From Hyphomicrobium sp. (GTDB taxonomy: Bacteria > Pseudomonadota > Alphaproteobacteria > Rhizobiales > Hyphomicrobiaceae): a DNA stretch of 64,000 bases. Shown piece after piece: positions 42,443 to 51,097 of this stretch. The stretch is taken from positions 132,803 to 196,802 of the forward strand of contig NZ_RXIZ01000008.1 of the NCBI RefSeq assembly GCF_003987855.1. Reading direction: 5' to 3'. Every line of letters starts with the position of its first letter. Positions within the stretch are counted from its first letter, which is position 1. A program made the position numbers and the translations under genes. Under the pieces are notes generated by a model that worked only from the letters and a program-made list of their open reading frames with translations, was not told the DNA's origin and made no database searches.

Positions 42443-43657
42443 TTGGACAACGTACTCATCATCGGGGCAGGCGCTGCGGGTTCGGTCGTCGCAAAGAAAT
42501 GCGCGATGAACCGCGATGTCTTCAAGAAAATTCATCTTGCGTCCCGGCGCCTCGAGAGCTGCAAGAAGGTCCAGGCCGAATGCAAGACACCGATCGATAT
42601 CTCGCAGCTCGATGCCGATAACGTCGCCGATACGGTGGAGCTTCTCAAAAAGATCAAGCCCGACCTCGTCATCAACATGGCGCTTCCCTACCAGGATCTC
42701 GCGATCATGGACGCGTGCCTCGAGGCAGGCGTCAACTACATGGACACCGCCAACTACGAACCGCGGGAAGAGGCGAAGTTCACCTACAAATATCAGTGGC
42801 CCTACCACGACAAGTTCAAAGCCAAAGGCCTGATGGCCGTGCTTGGCTGCGGCTTCGATCCCGGCGTGACGAACGTCTTCTGCGCGTACGCTCAGGAGAA
42901 CCTCTTCGATGAGATCCACACCATCGACATCATCGACTGCAACGCCGGCAGTCATGGCAAGGCGTTTGCCACGAACTTCAATCCGGAGATCAACCTTCGG
43001 GAAGTGACGCAGCGCGGCAAGTATTGGAAGGATGGCGAGTGGATCGAAATCGATCCGCTGTCGATCTCGACAATGATCGACTATCCGGAAGTAGGTCCGG
43101 TGAAGTCCTACCTCATCTATCACGAGGAAGAGGAAAGCCTTGTCGAGAACATCAAGGGCCTGAAGCAGATCCGCTTCTGGATGACCTTCTCCGACAACTA
43201 CATCAAGCACCTCGAAGTGCTCCAGAACGTCGGCATGACGCGCATCGATCCCGTCGACTACAAGGGCACGCCTGTCGTGCCCATGGAGTTCCTGAAGTCG
43301 GTGCTGCCGGCCCCTTCCTCCCTTGCTGAAAACTATACCGGGAAGACGTCGATCGGCGTGGTTATCAAGGGCGAGAAGAAGGGCAAGAAGAAGCGCTACA
43401 TCATCTGGAACGTCTGCGATCACGCCGAGACGAACAAGGAAGTGGGCGCTCAGGCCGTATCCTATACGACCGGCGTTCCGGCTGTCGTGGGTGCGATCAT
43501 GATGTTCAAGGGCATCTGGAAGGGCCAGGGCGTGTTCAACGTCGAGCAGCTGCCGCCTGAGCCGTTCCTTGAAGAACTCGCCGAACAAGGTCTGCCTTGG
43601 CACGCCAAGGAAATCGACAAATCCGACCAGAAGAAACTTTTCGCGGTCGCGACCTGA
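42443..43657 (+). CDS. Carboxynorspermidine/carboxyspermidine synthase (saccharopine dehydrogenase-like)
   Basis: An NADPH-dependent reductive condensation enzyme of 404 residues. It joins aspartate semialdehyde to a diamine (putrescine or diaminopropane) to give carboxyspermidine or carboxynorspermidine. The Rossmann motif LIIGAGAAGS is at 5-14, and INMALPYQDLAIMDACLEAGVNYMDTANYE matches the LYS9-like family in pieces. The GCGFDPGVTNVF motif is diagnostic of this polyamine clade. The start is TTG at 42443 after GGGAGCGG. The decarboxylase of the same pathway follows two genes later, which supports the call. Confidence 0.9.
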   Translation: MDNVLIIGAGAAGSVVAKKCAMNRDVFKKIHLASRRLESCKKVQAECKTPIDISQLDADNVADTVELLKKIKPDLVINMALPYQDLAIMDACLEAGVNYMDTANYEPREEAKFTYKYQWPYHDKFKAKGLMAVLGCGFDPGVTNVFCAYAQENLFDEIHTIDIIDCNAGSHGKAFATNFNPEINLREVTQRGKYWKDGEWIEIDPLSISTMIDYPEVGPVKSYLIYHEEEESLVENIKGLKQIRFWMTFSDNYIKHLEVLQNVGMTRIDPVDYKGTPVVPMEFLKSVLPAPSSLAENYTGKTSIGVVIKGEKKGKKKRYIIWNVCDHAETNKEVGAQAVSYTTGVPAVVGAIMMFKGIWKGQGVFNVEQLPPEPFLEELAEQGLPWHAKEIDKSDQKKLFAVAT

Positions 43658-44094
43658 TGAGCGAAGCCGAGATCTTCTCTATCCGCAACGAACTGACGGG
43701 CCTCGTGGTGTCCGTCTTTTCCGCAAGCTTCGGGATGATCTCGGCTTACATCGCCGGCCTGTGGCTGTTCCTAAGGGAAGCGCCGGTCTCCTTGCGATTC
43801 CTGGCGTTCGCGCTCCTCTCGTGCGGACTTGCCTTCATGGGGGCGCTGACTTGGGGCCTCAACGATCTCCTGGTCGGAACAGATAGAGCCTGGTCAAAGC
43901 TACCGAGCCCAGCCTCGGAGATCAGAGGCTTCGGTGATGCGCGTCCGGAATGGCTGCATGGCGCGACGCTTTACGAGGCCTCGGTGTTGCTTGGAACTAT
44001 CGCGTTCGCAGCCATATACGTGTCGCTCGCCTATCTTACTTTTCTCTACAGATGGCCTGGGGCGACGGCGGCACCGGTCCGCGTCTCACCCTAG
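43657..44094 (+). CDS. Small membrane protein within the polyamine operon, unknown
   Basis: A protein of 145 residues whose ATG overlaps the synthase stop as TGATG, so it is translationally coupled. Three hydrophobic helices lie at about 14-37 (VVSVFSASFGMISAYIAGLWLFL), 43-63 and 112-133, shown here only by short segments. Charged residues are concentrated between helices 2 and 3. No family is recognised. Because it is wedged between two enzymes of one pathway it might affect polyamine handling, but similar tri-helical proteins of unknown role occur widely. Functional linkage is inference from position only. Confidence 0.7.
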   Translation: MSEAEIFSIRNELTGLVVSVFSASFGMISAYIAGLWLFLREAPVSLRFLAFALLSCGLAFMGALTWGLNDLLVGTDRAWSKLPSPASEIRGFGDARPEWLHGATLYEASVLLGTIAFAAIYVSLAYLTFLYRWPGATAAPVRVSP

Positions 44095-44147
44095 CCGCAT
44101 CCCTCAATCCTTGGTGGCTGGAAGTGTCCGATCTCTCAAAGTTCAAT

Positions 44148-45293
44148 ATGCAGTCTTTCGAGTGGGCGAACGCGATCGCGACGCCGGCATATGTGCTCGA
44201 CATTGCAGCTCTGAAACGCAACCTCGCGCGCGCCGCTGAAGTCAAGCGCGGGGCGGGCTGCAAGATCCTGCTGGCGACCAAGTCCTTCGCCCTTCCGGCG
44301 GCCTTCCCGATCATGCGGGAGGTGCTGGACGGGACCACCGCGAGCGGCGAATACGAAGCTCGCCTCGGTCACGAGGAGTTCGGGAAGGAAGTGCACGTCT
44401 ACTCCCCGGCCTATTCGCCCGGCGAAGTGGAACGCGTCACCAAGCTGGCGCAGCACATCTATTTCAACTCGCCCGAACAGATCGAAAGCAACCTCGCGAC
44501 CATTCGATCGCATTCGGGCCTCAAAATCGGGATCCGCATTAATCCCGGCTTCTCCAATGCTACCCTCGGCGGCGCATTGTACGATCCCTGCGCGCCGTTT
44601 TCACGGTTTGGGGCGACCCGCGATATGCTCGATCGCGTCCCTTGGGATGAAGTCGACATTCTGCATACGCATGCGCTCTGCGAGTCGGGCGACGAAGGGT
44701 CCGTAGGTCTCATCGAGCATGTCGGCCGCCATTTTGGCGACTACGTCCGGCGCGTGAAGGTGGTGAACTTCGGAGGCGGACATTTCATCAACCGTCCCGG
44801 CTACGACATTCAGAAGCTCATCGCCGCGATCAAGGCTTTCAAAACGGAGTTCAATGTCGAGGTTGTCCTGGAGCCCGGCGCCGGCCTTGTCGTCGACACG
44901 GGCTACCTGGTTGGCTCCGTGCTCGGCTTCCACGAAAACGATAAATCGATCGCTATCCTGGATGCTTCCGCTTCGACGCATATGCCCGACGTGCTGGAAG
45001 TTCCCTACACGCCTAAGATCGTCGGCGCCGGTGAGCCAGGCGCGAAACCGTACAATTATATCCTTGGCGGCAAGACCTGCATGACCGGAGACATCATCGG
45101 CGAATACTCGTTCGATCGGCCTATGCGGATCGGCGATCGGGTGGTTTTCACTGATATGATGCAATATTCTTTCGTGAAGAATAACACGTTCAACGGTGTA
45201 CCGCTGCCAGACTTGGCAATCCTGGATGAAAGTGGCGGATATCGTGTGATACGTTCTTTCGGCTACGAAGATTTCCGGCATCGACTAGGGTAG
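44148..45293 (+). CDS. nspC: Carboxynorspermidine/carboxyspermidine decarboxylase
   Basis: A fold-type III PLP decarboxylase of 381 residues, which converts carboxy(nor)spermidine to (nor)spermidine. PLP Lys45 is in ILLATKSFAL. Downstream are the NFGGGHFINRPGYD glycine loop, LEPGAGLVVDTGYLV and the active-site CMTGDIIGEY, where the Cys/Asp pair acts across the dimer. HALCESGDEGS is diagnostic of NspC rather than diaminopimelate decarboxylase. The ATG at 44148 is chosen to match family N-termini. GTG at 44124 directly after GGAA is an alternative. It completes the synthase-decarboxylase pathway. Confidence 0.92.
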   Translation: MQSFEWANAIATPAYVLDIAALKRNLARAAEVKRGAGCKILLATKSFALPAAFPIMREVLDGTTASGEYEARLGHEEFGKEVHVYSPAYSPGEVERVTKLAQHIYFNSPEQIESNLATIRSHSGLKIGIRINPGFSNATLGGALYDPCAPFSRFGATRDMLDRVPWDEVDILHTHALCESGDEGSVGLIEHVGRHFGDYVRRVKVVNFGGGHFINRPGYDIQKLIAAIKAFKTEFNVEVVLEPGAGLVVDTGYLVGSVLGFHENDKSIAILDASASTHMPDVLEVPYTPKIVGAGEPGAKPYNYILGGKTCMTGDIIGEYSFDRPMRIGDRVVFTDMMQYSFVKNNTFNGVPLPDLAILDESGGYRVIRSFGYEDFRHRLG

Positions 45294-45370
45294 TGGCCGG
45301 GCGGCCTTGCCGTCTCGGATTACCTTGAGCGCCCCGGAAACATGCCATGGAAGGTTCCGAACGGGGTGCC

Positions 45371-48028
45371 ATGAAGTCAGAGAATTCGAAACCAGTTCTG
45401 CTTGCCGACTACCGCGCTCCTGACTTTCTGATCGATACCGTTGACCTCGATATCGCCCTCGCGCCGGCCAAGACGCGGGTCGCATCCAAGCTTGCGATCC
45501 GCCGCAATCCCGCGTCGACTGCTACCGGCAAAGTGCCCTTAAAGCTCGACGGCGAGCTCTTGAAGCTCGAGAGCGTGGCTATCGACGGAAAGAAGCTCAA
45601 GCCGTCGGCCTATCGGGTGAGCGATACGAACCTTACGATCCCTGCGCCGCCGAAGGAGCCCTTTACGCTCGAAGTGGTGACGACGATCAGCCCGAAGGCG
45701 AATACGGCGCTGCAAGGGATCTATCTTTCGCGAGGGATCTATTGTTCGCAATGCGAGGCGCAAGGCTTTCGGCGCATCACATACTTTCTCGATCGTCCCG
45801 ACGTTCTGGCGAAGTACACCGTTCGCCTCGAGGCCGACGTCAAAACCGCGCCGGTCCTGCTCGCCAACGGCAACCCGGTCGAACGCGGCACGCTGCTGGG
45901 CGGCGAGCGCCATTTCGCAGTTTGGGAAGATCCGCATCCCAAGCCATCCTATTTGTTCGCCGTCGTCGGTGGCGACCTGTCGTCCATCGCGTCGACCTTC
46001 ACGACGCGGTCAGGCCGCGAGGTGGACCTTCGCATCTACGTGGAGCACGGCAAGGAGTCGCGCGCGCATTGGGCAATGGAGTCACTGAAACGCGCGATGC
46101 GATGGGACGAGGAACGCTTCGGCCTCGAATATGACCTCGATGTCTTCAACATTGTCGCCGTTTCGGATTTCAACATGGGCGCGATGGAGAACAAGGGTCT
46201 CAACATCTTCAACGACCGGCTGATCCTCGCGTCTCCCGACACCGCGACCGACGCAAACTATGAATCGATCGAGAGCGTGGTTGCGCACGAGTACTTCCAT
46301 AACTGGACAGGAAACCGCATCACCTGCCGTGATTGGTTTCAACTGTGCCTGAAGGAAGGGCTTACCGTCTTTCGCGACCAGGAGTTCTCGGCCGATCAGC
46401 GCAGCGCTACCGTGCAGCGCATTTCCGACGTCAGGCAGCTCAAGGCGCTGCAGTTTCCGGAAGACCAAGGTCCGCTGGCGCATCCGGTGCGGCCGGAGAG
46501 CTTCGTCGAGATCAATAACTTCTACACCCCGACAGTCTACGAAAAGGGTGCCGAAGTCGTTCGCATGATCAAAACGATCCTGGGGCCAGAGAAATTTCGG
46601 GCCGGCATGGATCTCTACTTCGAGCGCCACGATGGTCAGGCCGTGACGATTGAGGATTTCGTCGCGTGTTTCGCCGACGCAAGCGGCGAAGACTTCACCC
46701 AGTTCCATCGTTGGTACACACAGGCCGGGACGCCGGAACTCGTCTGCAATCTCACCTACGACAAGCGCAAGAAATCGGCGGAACTGACAGTACACCAGGT
46801 GCTGAAGCCGTCGCCAGGGAAAGCGAAGAAGCAGCCTTACTTCATCCCGATCAGCATGGCCCTGCTTGGCAGCAACGGGGAGGAAATGGAGTTTGAAGTC
46901 GAGGGCGGCGAGAAAATTCAAGACGGCGTCGTAGCCGTCAAGGAGCGAACGACGAGCCTCAAGTTCAAGGGCATCACGTCCCGCCCCGTCCCCTCACTGC
47001 TTCGCGGTTTTTCCGCTCCTGTCATCATCAACATGCCGATGACCGATCAGGATCTTGCGTTTCTGATGCATCACGACGGCGACCTGTTCAATCGCTGGCA
47101 ATCCAGCAATGCTTACGCGATCCGCAGCATTCTTTCGCTGTTGGATACCAAGCGACCCAAGAGCGTCGCCGGCGCGAAGGCGCATAAATTCACCGAGGCA
47201 CTCGGATACGCGCTGCGCGATCCCTCCCTCGATGATGCGTATAAGGCCGAACTTCTGAAGCTGCCGTCGGTCGCGGATGTGGCTCGGGAGAAGGCTACAA
47301 AGGTCGACCACGCCGCGATCTTTCAGGCACACCGGACATTCACCCGCACGATCGGAGAAAAGCTCAAGGCGGAGCTCGAGGAGATTTATTCATCCGCCTC
47401 TTCCAGCGCAGCTTTTTCGCCTGATGCGAAAGACACTGGCCGACGCGCGTTGCGAAATGCGGCTTTGACCCTCCTGACCAGCCGCGAAACCGGGGACGAT
47501 TTTGCGCGGCTCGAAGCTCACTATCGCAAGGCGACGAACATGACCGACGCCTGCCACGCGATGTTTCTCGTGGCGAGCGTCGACGCTCCGGGGCGAGCAG
47601 CCGTGCTCAGCGACTTCTTCGAGCGTTGGAAAGGCGATCACCTCGTCATCGATATGTGGTTTGCGGCTCAGGCCCAGTCGCCCCGCCATGAAACGCTCGA
47701 TGAGGTCGAAGCCCTCTGCGAGCACCCGCTGTTCCGCTTGACAACCCCGAACAAGGTTCGCGCGCTGATCGGGACGTTCGCACTTGCCAACCCGCTGCAG
47801 TTCAACCGGGCAGACGGTGCAGGATATCAATTCCTGGCCGACAAGGTCCTGATGATCGACCCGTTAAATCCGCAGGTCGCTTCGCGGATGCTTGGCGCGT
47901 TCAGGAGCTATCGGGCGCTCGAGCCGAAGCGCAGAAGCCTTGCAAAGACCGCTCTGAAACGTGTCGCGGCTGCCCCAAAACTCTCCCGTGACTGCCTGGA
48001 GATGGTCACGAGAATGCTCGACGACTAA
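45371..48028 (+). CDS. pepN: Aminopeptidase N (M1 family)
   Basis: A zinc aminopeptidase of 885 residues that releases N-terminal amino acids from peptides in the cytoplasm. It starts like E. coli PepN (VLLADYRAPDFLID). The substrate-anchoring GAMEN motif is near residues 269-273 (NMGAMENKGLN), and the zinc site is HEYFH with His306 and His310 plus Glu about 20 residues later in KEGLTVF. The DUF3458 domains (TVHQVLKPSPGK, then the long C-terminal helical repeat) are complete. An ATG at 45347 would add 8 residues. The gene appears to stand alone. Confidence 0.95.
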   Translation: MKSENSKPVLLADYRAPDFLIDTVDLDIALAPAKTRVASKLAIRRNPASTATGKVPLKLDGELLKLESVAIDGKKLKPSAYRVSDTNLTIPAPPKEPFTLEVVTTISPKANTALQGIYLSRGIYCSQCEAQGFRRITYFLDRPDVLAKYTVRLEADVKTAPVLLANGNPVERGTLLGGERHFAVWEDPHPKPSYLFAVVGGDLSSIASTFTTRSGREVDLRIYVEHGKESRAHWAMESLKRAMRWDEERFGLEYDLDVFNIVAVSDFNMGAMENKGLNIFNDRLILASPDTATDANYESIESVVAHEYFHNWTGNRITCRDWFQLCLKEGLTVFRDQEFSADQRSATVQRISDVRQLKALQFPEDQGPLAHPVRPESFVEINNFYTPTVYEKGAEVVRMIKTILGPEKFRAGMDLYFERHDGQAVTIEDFVACFADASGEDFTQFHRWYTQAGTPELVCNLTYDKRKKSAELTVHQVLKPSPGKAKKQPYFIPISMALLGSNGEEMEFEVEGGEKIQDGVVAVKERTTSLKFKGITSRPVPSLLRGFSAPVIINMPMTDQDLAFLMHHDGDLFNRWQSSNAYAIRSILSLLDTKRPKSVAGAKAHKFTEALGYALRDPSLDDAYKAELLKLPSVADVAREKATKVDHAAIFQAHRTFTRTIGEKLKAELEEIYSSASSSAAFSPDAKDTGRRALRNAALTLLTSRETGDDFARLEAHYRKATNMTDACHAMFLVASVDAPGRAAVLSDFFERWKGDHLVIDMWFAAQAQSPRHETLDEVEALCEHPLFRLTTPNKVRALIGTFALANPLQFNRADGAGYQFLADKVLMIDPLNPQVASRMLGAFRSYRALEPKRRSLAKTALKRVAAAPKLSRDCLEMVTRMLDD

Positions 48029-48232
48029 TGGGCGCGACGAGCAAATTCGCAACACAAAAACAATGTTTTGCTCTGTTCGTCGAAATGGCGACAAAATTGA
48101 TTCCACGGGGATTTTTTCTCCCTCGACAGGTGAGTCGCAAATCGGCGAATGTCGAATCACTGCTGGAGAACATGATCGTTCTCGGCCTCGGTGGGGCGGC
48201 ACTTAGATCAAAAATTGCAGGGGAATACGGGG

Positions 48233-49276
48233 ATGGCTCGGACTTTGTCCGCACCTCAACGGGGGAGCATTGTCGCGTTTAGCGAGCCGAAATCCGAAAG
48301 CGGCGGGGCGGCCTTCGAGCTTCCTGCGTTCGGCGGAAGCGGCGTGCGCGGGCTGTTTCTTTTGCTCGCGGCTCTGCTTACAGGGACAGGCGCCATCATT
48401 CCGCATTTCAGCGCTGAATTCGTGTCGACAATGCTCTTCGTAGCTGGCGCGGGGCTGGCGACGCTCGTTGTGATCTTGCCTTGGCACGTGCTCGCCCGAA
48501 GTGAAACCGAAGTCGATATCCCCGTTAAGCTGGGCGCGAGCGCTGCTGTTCTGTCCGATTCAACACATCAGAGACACTTTCCCGAACTGCTCGCTGGGCG
48601 GCCTGATCAGCGCGAACTGGATCGCGCGGTCTGGGCGAAGCTTACAGCTCACATGAGCCACGAGTTGCGGACGCCGCTCAACGCCGTTCTCGGTTTCTCC
48701 GAGATCATGACCAAGGAGATCTTTGGCCCGCTCGGTTCGAGTTACAGCGCCTACGCTCAAGACATTCATTCCAGCGGGCGCATCCTGCTCAAAACGGCTG
48801 AAGACGCGCTGGCCATCACGGCTCTTTTGACGGCATCGGAACGCAAGAGCGCGGAAACCTGCAATCTCAAGGCCGTGGTCGACGACGCATCCTCGTTTGC
48901 CTCGGCGGATTTCGCCGGGCGCTCGTTCCTGGTCGATATCGCACGCGATGCCAACGCCGAAATCCTGCTTGATCAGCAAGCGCTGCGGCAGCTGCTGGTC
49001 AACCTCATTGCGGAGGCAAATCGCAATTCCGGGCCTGAGAGTACTCTGCGCATCGAGACCAACGCAGTTTCTGAAGCCATCGACGTCCGCATCGCACTCA
49101 CGACCAACGGTTTCTTCACGCCGCTGGATGAAGGCTTTCCCATCATCCTTGCGAGAACGCTGTGCGAACTCTGCGGCGCAGAGCTGACAATCGGTGGCGC
49201 ATGCGAGCGTGGAGAATGGGCGTGGACGGTGCGCCTTCCGCGAGCGGTCCAGCCAGATCTCTTTGCTTCAGCCTGA
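48233..49276 (+). CDS. Histidine kinase-like protein with intact H-box and degenerate ATPase domain
   Basis: 347 residues. Two hydrophobic helices at about 35-55 and 60-80 precede a HisKA/DHp domain with phospho-acceptor His143 in AHMSHELRTPLNAVLGFSEIM and the same FGPLG-type extension as the kinase at 5347. The following 110 residues align with the ATPase domain's start (LRQLLVNLIAEANRNSG), but the DxGxG and GxGxGL nucleotide loops are absent. It may act as a membrane histidine phosphotransfer protein or a pseudokinase that regulates partners (inference). The ATG at 48233 follows GGGGA. A 205-base gap separates it from pepN. Confidence 0.75.
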   Translation: MARTLSAPQRGSIVAFSEPKSESGGAAFELPAFGGSGVRGLFLLLAALLTGTGAIIPHFSAEFVSTMLFVAGAGLATLVVILPWHVLARSETEVDIPVKLGASAAVLSDSTHQRHFPELLAGRPDQRELDRAVWAKLTAHMSHELRTPLNAVLGFSEIMTKEIFGPLGSSYSAYAQDIHSSGRILLKTAEDALAITALLTASERKSAETCNLKAVVDDASSFASADFAGRSFLVDIARDANAEILLDQQALRQLLVNLIAEANRNSGPESTLRIETNAVSEAIDVRIALTTNGFFTPLDEGFPIILARTLCELCGAELTIGGACERGEWAWTVRLPRAVQPDLFASA

Positions 49277-49306
49277 CTCGCGGGGAAGGCTAAGGTCTAC
49301 ACCGCG

Positions 49307-49825
49307 TCAGGGCTTCGCATTGTTTGAGGCTTCGCCGGGTGGAGGCTGGATCAGAATCCTGGCGTGGCGCTTCTCGCGCCACTCCTGCAAAAGCTTGCGC
49401 TCATCAGGCGTCAGCGTTTCAGCCGTATCCGCGACGCTGGTATAGATGGCGTTCTTGAAATTATCTTCGGCCGTGCGAAGTTTCATGAGGGCTGCGAGGA
49501 ACTTGGCCTTATCGAAAGGTTCCGCCGTCAACAGGTCGTTCGCTTCGATCCAAGTCTTGCGCATATTCGCGCGCAAGTCCTTCATTGCGGCGCGGTCGGA
49601 CATGACCTTCGCCTTTATGATCGGCTGTCGATCCGGTGCGAGCTTATTGACGAACCCAAGAAAACCCATGTCGCGACGGGGCTGTTCCTCTTCCTGGTGG
49701 TGATGCCAGACGACGGCGGCACTCAAGCCGACAAACAGCAAGTTGACCGCGAGCGAAGCGATGAAACCCATGTAGAGGTAACGCGAGCGATCAGCGGGAC
49801 TCGAACGATTGGCTTCTACCGTCAC
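49307..49825 (-). CDS. Periplasmic heavy-metal-sensor-like (CnrR/ZraP superfamily) protein
   Basis: A protein of 172 residues with one N-terminal membrane anchor at about 16-40 (YLYMGFIASLAVNLLFVGL), a His-rich turn WHHHQEEE, and then an all-helical domain (MSDRAAMKDLRANMRKTW, TAEDNFKNAIYTSVADTAETLTPDERKLLQEW in pieces) of the Metal_resist/CnrR type. Such proteins sense or buffer metals or envelope stress in the periplasm. Its ATG overlaps the stop of the preceding gene by four bases, and that gene follows an ECF sigma factor. A sigma/anti-sigma/sensor unit is likely. Confidence 0.8.
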   Translation of the reverse strand: MTVEANRSSPADRSRYLYMGFIASLAVNLLFVGLSAAVVWHHHQEEEQPRRDMGFLGFVNKLAPDRQPIIKAKVMSDRAAMKDLRANMRKTWIEANDLLTAEPFDKAKFLAALMKLRTAEDNFKNAIYTSVADTAETLTPDERKLLQEWREKRHARILIQPPPGEASNNAKP

Positions 49826-50328
49826 AGCAGATCCTCATCCAAAAAGCTTTCGCCGTCATCGGAAAGGGCAACCTGCTTGCTGCTCGCGGGAGCTGCCTTA
49901 TCGCCCAGCAAGACATCGGCCGTCGAATTGAACATGTTGAGCTGACCGGCGAAAACACCAATCACTAGTGAAGCCGCCAGGGCGGAGGCTGCAAAGCCAT
50001 GATGGCGGCGGACGCCGGACCATAAGGAGCCGGTGTTTTTCGTGGGCGCCTTGCCGCTCGCCACCAGACGGGGCTGGCGTTCGGCTGCCGCCACGATGCG
50101 TTCGCTGAGCTTGTTCAAGCGGGCGACATCGTACTGCGGTGCGCTGTCGAGAAGCAGATCGAACGCCTCAGCATCCTTCAGCATCTTCTGAGCTTCGGGA
50201 TTTCCCGCGATCAAGCCGGACAATGCGAGGCGCAGAGGCGCTGGCCATCGCGTACGGTCTGCTCCGTACGTATCGAGTGCCGCCTCCAGCTTATCAAGCC
50301 CCACGGGGCTCAAACCATTGCGTGACAT
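49822..50328 (-). CDS. Putative anti-sigma factor, single-pass membrane protein
   Basis: A protein of 168 residues. A soluble helical N-terminus (LDKLEAALDTYGADRTRWPAPLR, about 10-32; AQKMLKDAEAFDLLLDSAP) is followed by one membrane helix near 110-130 (GFAASALAASLVIGVFAGQL) and a short acidic tail. No zinc-type HxxxCxxC anti-sigma motif is present. The call rests on position, 21 bases after the ECF sigma gene and overlapping the sensor gene by four bases, and on topology. An N-in/C-out orientation is expected. It could equally be an unrelated small envelope protein. Confidence 0.6.
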   Translation of the reverse strand: MSRNGLSPVGLDKLEAALDTYGADRTRWPAPLRLALSGLIAGNPEAQKMLKDAEAFDLLLDSAPQYDVARLNKLSERIVAAAERQPRLVASGKAPTKNTGSLWSGVRRHHGFAASALAASLVIGVFAGQLNMFNSTADVLLGDKAAPASSKQVALSDDGESFLDEDLL

Positions 50329-50349
50329 CGTCTTGCCGTCTCCCGCACT

Positions 50350-50982
50350 TCAGGGCTCGCTATCATGGCGCAGCGACTCCCACTCCGCCTTCAATTCTGT
50401 CTTCAACTGACGCCGAGCCCGGCTCAGCAGTGACTCGACTGCCTCGTCCGATACTCCCATCAATTGACCGATCTCGATCTGGCTCAAACCCTCGAAATGA
50501 AAGAGGGTCAGCGCCAGCCGTTGCCGGTCCGGCAGTTTCTGCATCGCCGCTTCGACGCGGCGCTGCGTATCCTTGCTCTCGAGGCCGGCGAGTTGCTTTG
50601 CAGGCTCGGGAACCTCGGGCAATTCATCAACCACCGTCACCCGCCCCTGACCGCGCATGCGGTCGAGACAGAGATTTGAAACCACGCGGCGCAGCCAAGG
50701 CCGGACCCCGGCGGGGCCAATCTCCAGCGTTCCGCTCGATCGCCAGAGCCGCAAGAACGCTTCCTGCGCGACATCTTCCGCCTCCGCGTCGTCCCGCAGC
50801 ATGCGCCGCGCCACTGAGACAATTCCTCCCAAATGGCGCGCCATCAGCAGCCGGAACGCGGCAGCGTCGCCCGTGCCAACGGCACCGACAAGCGCGGCCT
50901 CGTCGGCGCGGCTTTCGGCTGCCGGCCGGGGCGCGGCAGAGCTGCCATCGGTCCTCGTCGCCGCCACTAGTCCCCTCGACAT
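50350..50982 (-). CDS. ECF-type RNA polymerase sigma factor
   Basis: A group 4 sigma factor of 210 residues. Region 2 is present (AFRLLMARHLGGIVSVARRML, DAEDVAQEAFLRLWRS, then RPWLRRVVSNLCLDRMR), as is region 4 (RVEAAMQKLPDRQRLALTLFHFEGLSQIEIGQLMGVSDEAVESLLSRARRQL, seen in segments). It starts at the ATG at 50982 with GAGGCAGG upstream; a GTG at 51006 is also in frame. It is the first gene of a unit with a putative anti-sigma and a CnrR-like sensor, a layout known for envelope or metal stress regulation. It is transcribed after a terminator that follows glnE. Confidence 0.92.
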   Translation of the reverse strand: MSRGLVAATRTDGSSAAPRPAAESRADEAALVGAVGTGDAAAFRLLMARHLGGIVSVARRMLRDDAEAEDVAQEAFLRLWRSSGTLEIGPAGVRPWLRRVVSNLCLDRMRGQGRVTVVDELPEVPEPAKQLAGLESKDTQRRVEAAMQKLPDRQRLALTLFHFEGLSQIEIGQLMGVSDEAVESLLSRARRQLKTELKAEWESLRHDSEP

Positions 50983-51061
50983 CTGTTCGCCTGCCTCGCG
51001 CTGCACGCCTCGGAGGCTCGCCGTATCGAGGCTTGCTTTCCGTGTCGGTCAACACAAGAAC

Positions 51062-51093
51062 GCGCACCCTGCCACAATCCGTCGGGGGTGCGC
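51062..51093 (-). terminator. Hairpin after glnE
   Basis: A perfect 8-bp stem GCGCACCC-N16-GGGTGCGC begins 5 bases beyond the glnE stop codon. The minus-strand sequence after it is only moderately U-rich (GTTCTTGTGTTG). It probably ends the glnE message before the sigma-factor gene. Confidence 0.6.
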
Positions 51094-51097
51094 AAAG

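Noticed and set aside
42341..43603. A 420-codon open frame antisense to the carboxynorspermidine synthase gene
   Set aside because: It mirrors the codon bias of the real gene, has no recognisable domain and no plausible start context. The sense frame is a clear enzyme.
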